Of a stretch of 64,000 nucleotides of DNA, positions 28,067 through 38,100 are shown in pieces. The notes under the pieces were generated by a model, which ran no database searches, was not told the origin of the DNA, and saw nothing but the letters and a program-made list of their open reading frames with translations. The stretch is taken from contig JADJPH010000007.1 in the NCBI GenBank assembly GCA_016713335.1, positions 124,001 through 188,000 on the forward strand, read 5' to 3'. This stretch comes from Candidatus Fredericiella danica (GTDB taxonomy: Bacteria > Chloroflexota > Anaerolineae > Caldilineales > Caldilineaceae). Each line of letters starts with the position of its first letter. The stretch's first letter is position 1. Position numbers and translations under genes: made by a program.

Positions 28067-29790
28067 AGAACCCAATTCTCGACCAGCCGCAGAGCATCGA
28101 ATACGACACGCTGGCTGACGGTCCAATCAACCAGTTGGCCAACCAAGACGTGCACTGCCAGGTCGACGCCAACAGCGATCCTTCGGAAATCGCCTGGCCG
28201 GGGGCCGAGGGCATCTACGCGGTCGATCCGATTGCAGATCAGCGACTGGCAAGATGGCCCGCTCGCACCCCTGGTTGTCCGGTGCTTTCCAGGTCACCAG
28301 GAGACCATCGCCGGCACCGAGGGCATGATCGTCACCAAGCGGATCATTACGCCCTGGAAGAGCGCGGATGATCGTGCCCTGTTATGGCTGCTGGAGTGCC
28401 AGGCGGAAGGGGATCGGCTCCTGCGCTTGGAGATCGAGATTGATTGGGGTGAGCCACTCAGCCAACGCATCGTCGATGGTCTGCTGGTGGCGCAACGCAA
28501 TCCGGAGCCGGCACGTGGCATTTATCAGCAGAGCAACGCTGAAAGTACGCGAGTCTTTGGCAACCCACAGGGCCACCCGGACGAGATTGTGTTGGATGAT
28601 CCGGCTCGCGCCCGTCTCGTCTATCACGTACTGGTGAACGGTATTGTGGAAGTCCCGTTGCTGCTCACCTTTAGCGATGTGGGCGAGCAGGTGGCGTGGA
28701 ACGGCTTCCTCTCCCTGCGGGACGTGGAGCAGATCTTCGATGCCAGCAGCGAAGCATGGAGCAGGTTACTCCGGCTGGGCCGGCTGTGGACGCCCGACGC
28801 CGCGTTCAACCGGGCGACGAATGCCGGCAAACTTGCGGCGATTCGCAGCGTGCAGCGGCTGCGGACGGGCTGGACCCCGTCCTCGTTGGCATTTGCGGAT
28901 CTCCCAAAACTTGTCGCGGCGTGGGGCGCCATCGACCTGGCCGTTGCCCGCAATTTGCTGGCGCATGCAGGCCGCGTCGCAGAGAAGACGAATGGCGCAC
29001 TGCCGGCGAGTTTCCCGGTCTTGCCTGGGCAGGCGCTGCACCCTGCGGATGCGGGCGTCAGAATGCATGCTGGCGGTGCATATCTCGCAGCGCTCTGTGG
29101 TCATCTACACCATCAGGGCGATCTGGACTGGCTTACAGACCAGGCGCCGTCCATCCGCTATGCGCCGATGCACTCTGCGCCTGCGGTGGAGGCGCCGGAA
29201 TTCGTTGCGGACCCCGGCGCCCGACAAGAGGTCACCGCGGGCTTGCCCATGCTGCCGCCCTGGCAGAGGCGCTTGGCGACGCAGTGAACGCCGAACGGTG
29301 GATGAGCGAGGCGCGTGCAGCCGGAGCTGGCGCTGCGTGTGGTTGAGGCGACCAACCGTGGTCGATTAGCGCCGGCGCTGTTGGTGGGCGCTCAACCGGG
29401 CACAGTGCATGGCGCCGGCACCGGAATTCCACGGCGCTGAACCTGCGGCGTCCGCAGTGTGGGGTGGCTGTGGCCTCTCAGTTCGCGCCGGCGAGTTGTG
29501 GATCGAGCCAACCTGCCGGCGCATTGGTCCTGGTGGGCCTTGTTCAGCCTGCCGTTGGTGGGGGCAGGCACATCAGCATCCTGTGGGATGGGACCACGCT
29601 GCAGGCAACTTTTCCGGTGCAGAGCAGCCTGCCGGTTGAGGTGCAAAAACGGATCCAGATCCATCACACGGACGAATTTGATTTTGACCCTTTGATTGAG
29701 TTGACGAGCGATTCTGATTCGGTGGATACTTCAACGAAACGCCGGTTCAGACCTACGTTTCAGGCAACCGTCTGATCTTTGCGAAAGCTC
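28067..29790 (+). pseudogene. Glycosidase-like protein, shattered by frame breaks
   Basis: Protein-like stretches in changing frames cover the whole span. They include GTEGMIVTKRIITPWKSADD, LRLEIEIDWGEPLS, TNAGKLAAIRSVQRLRTGW and, later, LWIEP with LPAHWSWWALFSLPLVG. The arrangement recalls glycogen-debranching or six-hairpin glycosidases (an N-terminal beta domain, then an alpha/alpha toroid), but catalytic residues cannot be named. At least six indels are needed to link the pieces. The start is uncertain; the first pieces begin directly after the ATPase gene. Confidence 0.45.
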
Positions 29791-29797
29791 CCCATCC

Positions 29798-30835
29798 ATG
29801 CGCAGAACTGCGATCGTCTACGATCCGTTCAATTTACGACATACGCTTGAAGGCCATCCTGAGAACTTCCGCCGGCTGAAAGGGACGGTGGAACTGCTTG
29901 AAGATGATGGCATCCTTGAGCGCCTGATTTCTGTTGCCAGCACCCCCGCCTCGCTGGATGCCATGTACTGCGCCCACACACACTCTTACCTGGAGCGGCT
30001 TGAGATCATCACAGGTCGTGGGGGGCCATCTCGACGCCGATACCTACGTCAATGACGAAGCAGTTTGAAGCGCCCTGCGCGCGGGGGGTTGATCAACCTC
30101 GTCGACGCCGTGCTCTGGAAACAGGCAGCGAACGGCTTTGCCCTGGTGCGACCGCCGGGCCATCACGCCCTCGTCCAGAATGGCATGGGTTTCTGCATCT
30201 TTGCCAATGTTGCAATTGCTGCACGGCATGCCCAGCGCAGGCATGGGGTGCAACGCGTGATGATCGTCGACTTTGATGTGCACCACGGGAATGGGACGCA
30301 GGACATTTTCTACAACGACCCCAGTGTCCTGTTCATCAGCACCCATCAATTCCTACTATCCCGGCACTGGAGCGGCAACCGAGATGGGGGTGGAAGGCGG
30401 GTATGGGACGACGGTCAATATCCCCTTCCCGCCGCACGTGGGGGATCAGGGCTATCTCGAAGCCTTTCAAAAGGTGCTGGCCCCGGTGGCACGACGCTTC
30501 AAGCCGGAAATGATCCACTTTCCGCCGGCTTTGATGCCCACTGGATGGATCCACCGCAAGCATGGGGCTCAGCATCACCGGATACATGGCGCTGGTCAAC
30601 GAACTGATGACGCTGGCTGACGAACCGTGCGGTGGCAGGTTGATCTGTGTGTTGGAAGGCGGCTATAAATTCGCAGGTGCTCTCGCATTCGGTGTTAAGC
30701 ACTTTTCGCATGTTGCGCGGGGATGCGCTCGCCCCCAGCGATCCATTTGGCCCTGCCCCTGGCACAGAACGCGACGTCGCTGCTTTGATTAGCCGTCTCC
30801 GCCTGCTTCATGGCATCCGCGACACCAGCCAGCAC
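29798..30835 (+). pseudogene. Histone-deacetylase-family protein, frame-broken
   Basis: Starts MRRTAIVYDPFNLRHTLEGHPEN, and pieces in several frames then restore the family order: RPPGHHA, the zinc-site motif DFDVHHGNGTQDIFY, YYPGTGAATEMG, SAGFDAHW and LEGGYKFAGALAFGV. All zinc ligands and the active-site His pair can be recognised. Bacterial members act on acetylpolyamines or acetoin-type substrates. At least five indels break the frame, so either the consensus is poor here or the gene is dying. About 340 aa would be the full length, normal for the family. Confidence 0.75.
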
Positions 30836-30850
30836 ACGTTGCCGCGCTGG

Positions 30851-31745
30851 ATGGATCTGGGAGATGAGTTTGAATTCAGCAACGTCGCCGTCGACTTATC
30901 TGCGGACGGCCGTGCGATCGATGAACGGCTGGCGACGGATCGCGGAAGGAGGCCGCAGCCCTGGCGCGCACGGTCTTGATCCGTTGCCGCGACATCTGGC
31001 AACCTATCAGCGGCTTGTACGGGCAACCTGGCAACTCAAACGCTGGCAAGAGGGCGAAGATTGGTCGCGGCGGTTGTTGCAGGCGGATCCAGGCAACGCT
31101 GTCGCCTGGCGTTCACTGGCCTTTGCCGTCGAATACAAGGGCATGCAACGCGGCGCGGGCAATGTGGGAAACGTGCGTTTGAAAGTGACCCTATGGGCCG
31201 GATATCCGCAGCGGGCTTAGCCGGACGAGCCTGGATCGCCCTGATCCGCTCGGCTTGAATACGGCCTGTCTGGCGAGTCTTTACTTGCGGTGTGGGCGGT
31301 GGGCGCATGCCAGCGTCGCCTATAAGAGCCTTGTGCAAGCCGAAGATCGCCGCATCGACTTTCAGGTGAACTGGATGGCTGCACTCGCGGCAGAATGCGC
31401 GCCAGGATGCTTACCGGCTGGCGTTACCTGACGCGTCGCCAGCCGCATCGATCTTGGCGTGGCTGCGCTGGCTGCGCTGGGGACGTCGATGATCCGCGCT
31501 GGCGCGTAATCCGTTGGCCTCGATGGACCCAGACGGTGAGTTTGTGACGGAACTGGCTGGGAGTCCCGTACGGAACCGGCAAAGTGACGATTGCAGTCAG
31601 CGAAGCGAAGCGCGCTGTTGGCGCATTGACCAAATCGGCCCTGTTGATTGGCGACAGACTTTCGGTTCGGTTATGATGATCCGCCGGTCACATGGTTTGA
31701 CAGTGATGCCAGCCGGGAGGCAACGAACTCTTGGCCGGTGTGATG
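30851..31745 (+). pseudogene. TPR-type protein, frame-broken
   Basis: Pieces such as ATYQRLVRATWQLKRWQEGE, ADPGNAVAWRSLAFAVE, TACLASLYLRCGRWAHASVAY and VNWMAALAAECA have the helical spacing of TPR repeats. A C-terminal part follows with VTIAVSEAKRAVGALTKSAL. Several indels interrupt it. The start and the exact border with the upstream gene are unclear. No function can be assigned. Confidence 0.5.
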
Positions 31746-31780
31746 TTGAAATCATTATCTGAAGAAATAGGAGTCAAAAG

Positions 31781-32220
31781 ATGGAAAGCACCTTTTATCA
31801 TGGTGAAACCCGACGGCGTACAGCGCGGGCTTGTAGGGGAAATCATCGGGCGTTTGAACGCCGTGGTCTCAAGATCGTGGGCTGAAGATGATGCAGGTGA
31901 GCGACGAGTTTGCGCGCAAGCATTACGCCGTCCACGAAGGCAAGCCATTCTTTTGCGGGTCGGGTCATACATCACCAGTGCGCCGGTGGTGGCGATGGTG
32001 GTCGAGGGACGAATGCGGTGCAGGCAGTGCGCCAGACCGTTGGCGCCACCCGGCCGCACGAGGCTGCACCAGGCACCATCCGGCCGACTTCCGCGATCGA
32101 GATTGGCCGAACCTGGTGCATGCCAGCGACGCGCCTGAGACCGTGGTCAACGATTGCGCTCTGGTTCGGTGACGACCTCACCCCTGGCAGCAAGCCAACG
32201 ACCCGTGGATCTTTGAATAG
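31781..32220 (+). CDS. ndk: Nucleoside-diphosphate kinase, frame-broken
   Basis: ATG 31781 has AGGAG eight bases upstream. One extra T in the CCTTTTA run breaks the frame at codon 5; removing it gives MESTFIMVKPDGVQRGLVG. Later pieces give EFARKHYAVHEGKPFF, an ITSAPVVAMVVEG-like stretch, AVRQTVGATRPHEAAPGTIR, LVHASDAPETV and DDLTPWQQANDPWIFE at the stop. The catalytic-His segment should be NLVHASD, and it is present. Ndk equalises NTP pools. About 147 aa is expected. The homopolymer nature of the first break points to sequence error. A strong terminator follows. Confidence 0.85.
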
Positions 32221-32250
32221 CCGCACGTTGGTTCGATAACCCTATCAATA

Positions 32251-32290
32251 AAACCAGAGGCATCCCGGTGCGGGATGCCTCGGGTTTCTT
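32251..32290. terminator. Bidirectional terminator between ndk and GNAT genes
   Basis: GAGGCATCCCG (32257-32267) pairs perfectly with CGGGATGCCTC (32271-32281), extended by AAACC/GGTTT outside. A T-rich tail exists on the plus side (GGGTTTCTTT) and an A-run on the other, so it can serve both convergent genes. Confidence 0.9.
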
Positions 32291-32312
32291 TGCGTCCAAA
32301 GTGCTCTTTGGT

Positions 32313-33171
32313 TTAGATCGCTTTGCGGCTCAAGGGGAGTGCAATTGACCGCAAAGTCATGAATATGTTACGAGTCAGAGCAACACAATCTATCAAATCA
32401 ATCAGAGTCTCAATTCCCGCCACATACAGGACGTCGTGACGCGCGACTTGAAATCCCTGTCTTCTCCGCCACGCGCAGGCTGGGCAGATTGTCCGGCGAC
32501 GTGGACCGCACGGCTGACGCCCACGTGTACGGATGTCGCGGCACAGGGCCTGACGCAGGCGGGGCTCAAAGCCCTGCCGCGAAAAATCGGGCGCGGTTAC
32601 GACGCCGATGTCCTCGTAGCTCGAACCAACGAAGAAACTGCTGGCAACCGCAGCAAGTTCGCCGTTGACAAAGGCGCCCCAACCAAAACCGCTTTGCGCG
32701 AGTCCATCCGGTCCACCCCAGGTCTTGCTGATCCACACAAGGTTGGGATCCAGGTTTGCCAGCGCAGTGGCATCCCGTGCGACCAGGCGCCGCACCGGGT
32801 AATCGACATTGACGATCGCAGCCGCTGGGGTCGACAAAACCAGGATGACGCGGCCAGACCTTCAAATCAGGAAACGCCGCGCGCAGCAACGGCGTAAACG
32901 CCTCCGGTGCAGCCACAAAGCCCCTGATCAGTGGTTGGAGTTCGGCCGGGGGAAAAGCATGCGCATCGCCGAGGAGCGCATAGTTGCCCGCCGTCTCCAC
33001 CAAACTAAGAGCGCGTGCCGGCCACCGGTCGACCCAGCACGCACCGATCCCGGTCGAAAGCACATGGGGGCCCACCATCGGTCCGGGTTGTTCAGGCAGA
33101 AACCAGTTGCGTAAGGAGATCATCTGGGTCTGGGTCAGTTGTAGCATCTGCGTCATATCCGGGTTTGTCAT
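32313..33171 (-). CDS. GNAT-family acetyltransferase-like protein, frame-broken
   Basis: Start ATG 33171 (MTNPDMTQMLQLTQTQM). The first about 110 residues (FLPEQPGPMVGPHVLSTG, ALLGDAHAFPPAELQPLIRG) precede a GNAT-like core: NGELAAVASSFFVGSSYEDIGVVTAPDF, where the acetyl-CoA loop should follow, and FQVARHDVLYVAGI at the end. Frame breaks are needed near 32845 and at two or more points in 32470-32570. Substrate is unknown. It is convergent with ndk. Confidence 0.65.
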
Positions 33172-33428
33172 GGCATTTCGCAAGGGACACCCGCATGCCA
33201 CATCCGCGTTTCCTTCCACCGTCCAGGAAGAGCGTAGGGACATCGGCACTGCCGTGTCCGGGATGCGTTGACGCGCCCTGCGGGCGGGTCGTCCTCTGTC
33301 TTTCCTTCGCGCCTTTGCGTCTTCGGGGAGGCTTTGGGCCCTTGGCCTGATGCATCAATCCCCGCCGTTTCCACCATGCACGATACAATCCGCAGCGATG
33401 ATCCCCACGGAATTCAGACACCCATATC

Positions 33429-33561
33429 ATCGCCCGTCCCATTCTCAAATGGGCGGGTACCAAGACGCAACTACTGGGGCATTGCGTCCGTTGTCTATTT
33501 TGACCCACCATACTAACCGCTGACCACAACGGCCAGTTTCACGTCGTACGCCAATGATTGA
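33429..33561 (+). pseudogene. Internally deleted Dam methylase remnant
   Basis: IARPILKWAGTKTQLLGH (33429-33482) matches IARPFLKWAGGKTQLLGQ of the methylase at 2052-3026. Ten bases on, in another frame, VYFDPPY, a stop and PLTTTASFTSYA (33493-33555) match VYFDPPYRPLTTTASFTSYA of the same gene. About 170 codons between the SAM motif and the DPPY motif are missing. It cannot encode a working enzyme. Confidence 0.85.
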
Positions 33562-33779
33562 GTGAGTATGTCAACCTCCGCCGCGCTTGCGGCAGCCTCG
33601 CTCCCGCAATTTTTTCCGGCAATTGATGCACTGATTGTGGCGAAGATCACCACAAAGCCCGTATTGCGCTACAGCAGTTTGAATATACTGAATGTAGCAT
33701 GAAATAGACCGATACAGTGCAGCGGCGGTGGAGACCGTTGAAACCCCCGACATAAAGGGTTCGTAGAGTGGGTACCATG

Positions 33780-34055
33780 ATGACGCAATTAATCCACGAA
33801 ATGCTAAACCAGCGAGGCGCCACGTTCCGAGCGTATTTCTCGGCGCTCAATGACCAGGACTTCCAGGCGATTCTAAACGGCCCCAGCAAGACACTGCTGG
33901 ATGTGTTGCAGTTGCGCTACGGCTTCGGGCCAGGCGACGCAAAAGCCGCATGGAACGATTTCGTGATGCGCCATGTCGATGGCCGCGCCGGCGCCATCCA
34001 ACATGGTCACCGCTCCTATCCGTTGCCGGGTGCTTGCCGCCGCCGGTATCACTAA
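33780..34055 (+). CDS. Small hypothetical protein
   Basis: 91 aa from an ATG at 33780 (MTQLIHEMLNQRGATFRAYF). The first about 65 residues look protein-like (helix, LLDVLQLRYGFGPGDAKAAW), while the last 20 are Arg/Pro-rich and may be read in the wrong frame. I do not recognise a family. The 220 bases before it hold no convincing gene. Confidence 0.4.
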   Translation: MTQLIHEMLNQRGATFRAYFSALNDQDFQAILNGPSKTLLDVLQLRYGFGPGDAKAAWNDFVMRHVDGRAGAIQHGHRSYPLPGACRRRYH

Positions 34056-34159
34056 GCACAACAAGCTGACGTGCCTCACACCGCCGTATTGATTGCAACC
34101 CCGAGATCAATACGGCTCCTCTCCGTCCTGAGCACACAGAAATCGACGAAAATTGGCTA

Positions 34160-34188
34160 TTGACTCGCCATTTTTACTGTGCTACACT
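34160..34188 (+). promoter_or_regulatory. Sigma-70 promoter of the lacI-type gene
   Basis: TTGACT (34160-34165) and TACACT (34183-34188) with a 17-base spacer, immediately before a pair of operators. Confidence 0.7.
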
Positions 34189-34192
34189 TTCG

Positions 34193-34234
34193 TCGAAGCG
34201 CTTCGATGAATCATTTCGACGAAACGCTTCGACG
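34193..34234. promoter_or_regulatory. Two LacI-family operators
   Basis: The perfect 14-bp palindrome TCGAAGCGCTTCGA (34193-34206), with central CG typical of LacI-family sites, is followed by the related near-palindrome CGACGAAACGCTTCGACG (34217-34234). Both lie at the transcription start of the regulator, so autorepression is likely. Confidence 0.75.
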
Positions 34235-34271
34235 ACTCTGCACCCTAAGTTCCGTACCTGAATTTGAACCC

Positions 34272-35299
34272 ATGCCGACGATGAGTGATGTGGCGCGCGC
34301 CAACGTATCATTGAGCACGGTCTCCTATGCGATCAACGGCACCCGCCCGATCTCGGAAGAGACGTGCCCGCATCTTTGCGGCGATGGACGAACTCGGCTA
34401 CCGGCCCAACGAGATCGCACGCAGCCTCGCCAGCAAACGCACCCGCATCCTCGCCCTGCTCTTCCCGCCCGGCGAACGCGGGCTTGGTATCACGGAGTTT
34501 GAGTTTGTTACCGGCGCCACGGAAGCCGCCCATGCCCGCGGCTACCACCTCGTCCTCTGGTCCGCTGCCCTCAACAGCCCGAAGGAACTCAATCATCTCA
34601 TCCGACAAGGTCTCGTCGACGGGCTGATCGTGATGGAAATCCATCTGAATGACCGGCGCATTCAGTTTCTGCGCGACAACGCCTTCCCCTTCAGCATGAT
34701 CGGCCGCTGCGCCGACTCGACCGGGATTGCCTTCACGGACATCGATTTTGAGGCAACGATGCGCACAGCTGTGCACCATCTTGCCGAGCTCGGCCATCGC
34801 CATATCGCCTTCATCAACCATGCGCAGGCGGATTTGACGCGGGCTACGGTCCCGCTGTCCGTGCGCACGTCGCCTTTGAACAGGTGATACAGTCCGCAGG
34901 ATTGCATGGAGTAGTGCGGTTTTGCCATGCAACCCCAAAGATGGCTATGACGCCTACCAGGCGCTGCGCGTCCAGGACCCGGCGTTGACGGCGATTATTT
35001 CGATGAATGAACGGGTCTTTCCAGGTCTATTGCAGGCCATTGCCGATGCAGGGTTGCGCGTGCCGCACGATGTTTCCCTTGTGTCCGCGATCCGTCGCCC
35101 AGGGTGACCGAGCTGATGGCGCCGCCGCTGACGACGCTTGCTCCCCCCTTCACTCGAGCTTGGCAGGTTAGGTGTGGAGTTGTTGATCCAGCAACTGGAA
35201 AGCGATCCGGCAGAGATCTCGCAGGTGCTCATTCCATGCGCACTTGTGGTTAGCGGCAGCACGGGCGTCTGTCGTAACGCCCAACTCACCCATGCATAG
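34272..35299 (+). CDS. LacI-family transcriptional regulator, frame-broken
   Basis: From ATG 34272: a HTH (MSDVARANVSLSTVSYAING) with hinge (ELGYRPNEIARSLASKRT), then the periplasmic-binding-like sensor domain (LALLFPPG, ARGYHLVLW, LVDGLIVMEIH, HHLAELGHRHIAFINH, and ALTAIISMNERVFPGLLQAI, then LIQQLE). Ligand is unknown, but the alpha-xylosidase gene downstream suggests a sugar. Frame breaks lie near 34360, 34850, 35090 and 35150. Operators overlap its own promoter. Confidence 0.85.
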
Positions 35300-35509
35300 C
35301 CATTCCGGCCACCGTTTCACCCCGAACGTTCGCCGGTTTGTTATGGTTCGTGTAACGTCACAAACGTTGGTGTCTTGATTCTTTCAGAGAACGCTCACGC
35401 GGCATTACTGCCGGCGCCATTAAGTAAATCCATTCGACTTTCCGCAGCCGGTGACCATTGGCACGCGCCCATCAATTGCAGTGTGGCAGACACACGGGAT
35501 GGCATCTCC

Positions 35510-37818
35510 ATGAAATTCACCAACGGGTATTGGCTTGTACGCGAGGGGATGCACCCTGTGCATCCGGCGGAGGTGCGGGATATCGCGGCAACGCAGGATT
35601 CACTGACGCTCTACGCACCGGCCAAACGTATCACGCATCGGGGCGACACGCTGAGCCAACCCCTTTTTCAGATCGAATTGACCGCTCCGCTCCCCGACGT
35701 GATCAGGGTGCGGGTCACAAACTGGGCGGGCGAAATCGACCTTGGGCCACATTTCCCGCTCTATGCCGGCGACAATAGGACTGTCCAGGTGACCGATGGG
35801 GAGGAATACGCGCCACTGACCAGCGGCGCCCTCACCGCACGCGGCAAAGCACGGTCCTGGGGCTTGGAGTTCCGAGCCGGCAATCAACCGGTCACTTCGA
35901 GCGGCTTCCGTGCCATCGGGCGCGTCGAAAGCGATGCCGGCGAGCGTTATATGCACGAACAGCTCTCCCTTGGGGTGGGCGAATGCGTCTACGGGTTGGG
36001 CGAACGCTTCTCGGCCTTTGTGAAGAACGGCCAGGTCGTCGACATCTGGAATCCGACGGCGGCACGGCCAGCGAACAGGCCTATAAGAATGTGCCGTTCT
36101 ACCTCACAAACCGGGGATACGGTGTCTTTGTCAACGATCCCGGCAAAGTCTCGTTTGAAGTCGCATCCGAAAAGGTCGAGCGGGTCCAGTTCAGCGTGCC
36201 CGGCGATGTGCTCGACTATTTTGTCATCTATGGGCCGGAGCCAAAGGCAGTCTTGGAAAAGTATGCCCTCCTGACCGGCAAGCCCGCCTTGCCGCCGGCC
36301 TGGTCGTTTGGTCTGTGGCTATCGACCTCTTTCACCACCCAGTACAACGAAGAGACTGTCACGAGTTTCATTCAAGGTATGGCGGACCGTCACATTCCCT
36401 GCATGTCTTTCATTTCGACTGCTTCTGGATGCGGGAATTTCACTGGCGTGATCTCCACTCGGGGACAGCGCCGCCTTCCCAGACCCAGAGGATGCTAAGC
36501 GGCTCAAAGCGCGGCCTGCACATTTGTCTGTGGATCAATCTATATTGCCCAGCGGTCGGCGCTCTTTGCCGAAGGCAAGGCACATGGTTATCTGCTGAAA
36601 CGTACGGACGGTAGTGTGCGCCAGACTGACGACTGGCAGGCCGGCATGGGGCTGGTGGATTTCACCAACCCTGCCGCATGCGCCTGGTACGCCGGCAACT
36701 GCGCCTCTTGCTTGACCAGGGCGTCGACACCTTCAAGACGGACTTTGGCGAGCGCATCCCCACGGACGTGGTCTATGACGACGGCGCCGACCCGGTGAAG
36801 ATGCACAACTACTATACGTATCTGTATAACAAGACGGTCTTTGAATTGCTGCGCGAGGTGCGCGGCGACGGTGAGGCGGTTGTCTTTGCCCGCTCCGCGA
36901 CCGCCGGAACTCAACAGTTCCCGGTCCACTGGGGGGGAGATTGCGAATCGACCTTTGTTGCGATGGCGGAAAGTCTGCGCGGCGGGCTATCGCTCGGCCT
37001 CTCTGGCTTTGGTTTCTGGAGCCATGATATTGGCGGCTTTGAAGGGTTGCCGCGCGCCGATGTGTACAAACGGTGGGTGGCATTTGGCCTCCTCTCCTCG
37101 CACAGCCGGTTGCATGGCAGTGGTTCCTACCGTGTGCCGTGGCTCTTTGACGATGAAGCGGTCGACGTGCTGCGCGAATTCACCCATCTCAAATGCAGCC
37201 TGATGCCATATCTTTTCGGCCTGGCCGTCGCTGCGTCGGAGAAGGGCATCCCGGTCATGCGGGCGATGATGCTCGAATTTCCCGACGACCCAGCCTGTGA
37301 TTACCTGGATCGCCAGTACATGTTGGGGGATGCCTTGCTCGTGGCGCCGGTGATGTCGGACGATGGGCAGGTGGCGTATTACGTGCCCGCGGGCGAGTGG
37401 ACGCATCTGCTGTCGGGGAAGCGCATTGTGGGGCCAGGGTGGCAGCGTGAAACGTATGATTTCCACAGCCTGCCGCTGCTGGTGCGGCCCGATAGCATCC
37501 TACCGCTGGGCCAGAATGCGGAACGGCCCGACTATGACTATGCGGATGGTGTCACGCTGGCCGCGTATGCGTTGGCGCCAGATTCCACCCATCGCGTCGT
37601 CGTGCCAACCGTGAATGGTGGCGTTGCGGTGCGTTTTGAGATTGAGCATGGGCAGGGACGGATCACCGTGGTGCGAGGGCGCGGCCAGGCCCTGGCAGAT
37701 ACTGCTCGTTGGGATGGATGCCGTTGCGGGAGTCGATCACGGTGTTGCAGAGCAGAAGGTGGGAAGCGTGTTAATCAAAGTGAACAGCGGGGTGGATAAG
37801 TTGGAGATCACGCTGTAG
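35510..37818 (+). CDS. yicI: GH31 alpha-xylosidase (YicI-like), frame-broken
   Basis: The start ATG 35510 gives MKFTNGYWLVREGMHPVHP, like YicI. The frame continues through YGLGERFSAFVKNGQVVDIWN, KNVPFYLTNRGYGVFVNDP and PPAWSFGLWLSTSFTTQYNE. The nucleophile segment is TFKTDFGERIPTDVVYDDG (Asp), and the acid/base segment is FPVHWGGDCESTF (Asp). The C-terminus ends VNSGVDKLEITL at 37818. YicI releases xylose from alpha-xylosides such as xyloglucan oligomers. Breaks lie near 36060, 36420-36560, 36700 and 37720. Controlled, by position, by the LacI-type regulator. Confidence 0.88.
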
Positions 37819-37823
37819 AACCT

Positions 37824-38094
37824 CACCACCCTCACGGGATGGTGCGCTGACAGAGGCGCACGTGACAAACAGAGCCGCGAACGTGAGCGAGCGGTTGGTG
37901 CGTGAGTGACGCGACGGGGGGACGGGGGATCACCACCCTCACGGGATGGTGCTCTGACGGAGGTGCTCTGACGGAGGTGCTCTGACGGAGGTGCTCTGAC
38001 AGAGGTGCTCTGACAGAGGCGCACGTGGCAAACAGAGCCGCGAACGTGAGCGAGCGGTTGGTGCGTGAGTGACGCAGCGGCGGGACGGGAGACT
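37824..38094. repeat. Complex direct repeat with nested 14-bp tandem array
   Basis: A block of about 107 bp, starting CACCACCCTCACGGGATGGTG, recurs at 37931. In the second copy the 14-bp unit GGTGCTCTGACGGA (or GGTGCTCTGACAGA) is expanded to five tandem copies, against one in the first copy. Both blocks end in GAGCGAGCGGTTGGTGCGTGAGTGACGC. Each contains the small hairpin CACCA...TGGTG. It lies between the convergent xylosidase and recF genes. Confidence 0.9.
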
Positions 38095-38100
38095 CACCAT

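Noticed and set aside
33568..33702. 44-codon ORF starting MSTSAALAAASLPQFF
   Set aside because: No ribosome-binding site, no homology and unfavourable position between remnants; could be chance.
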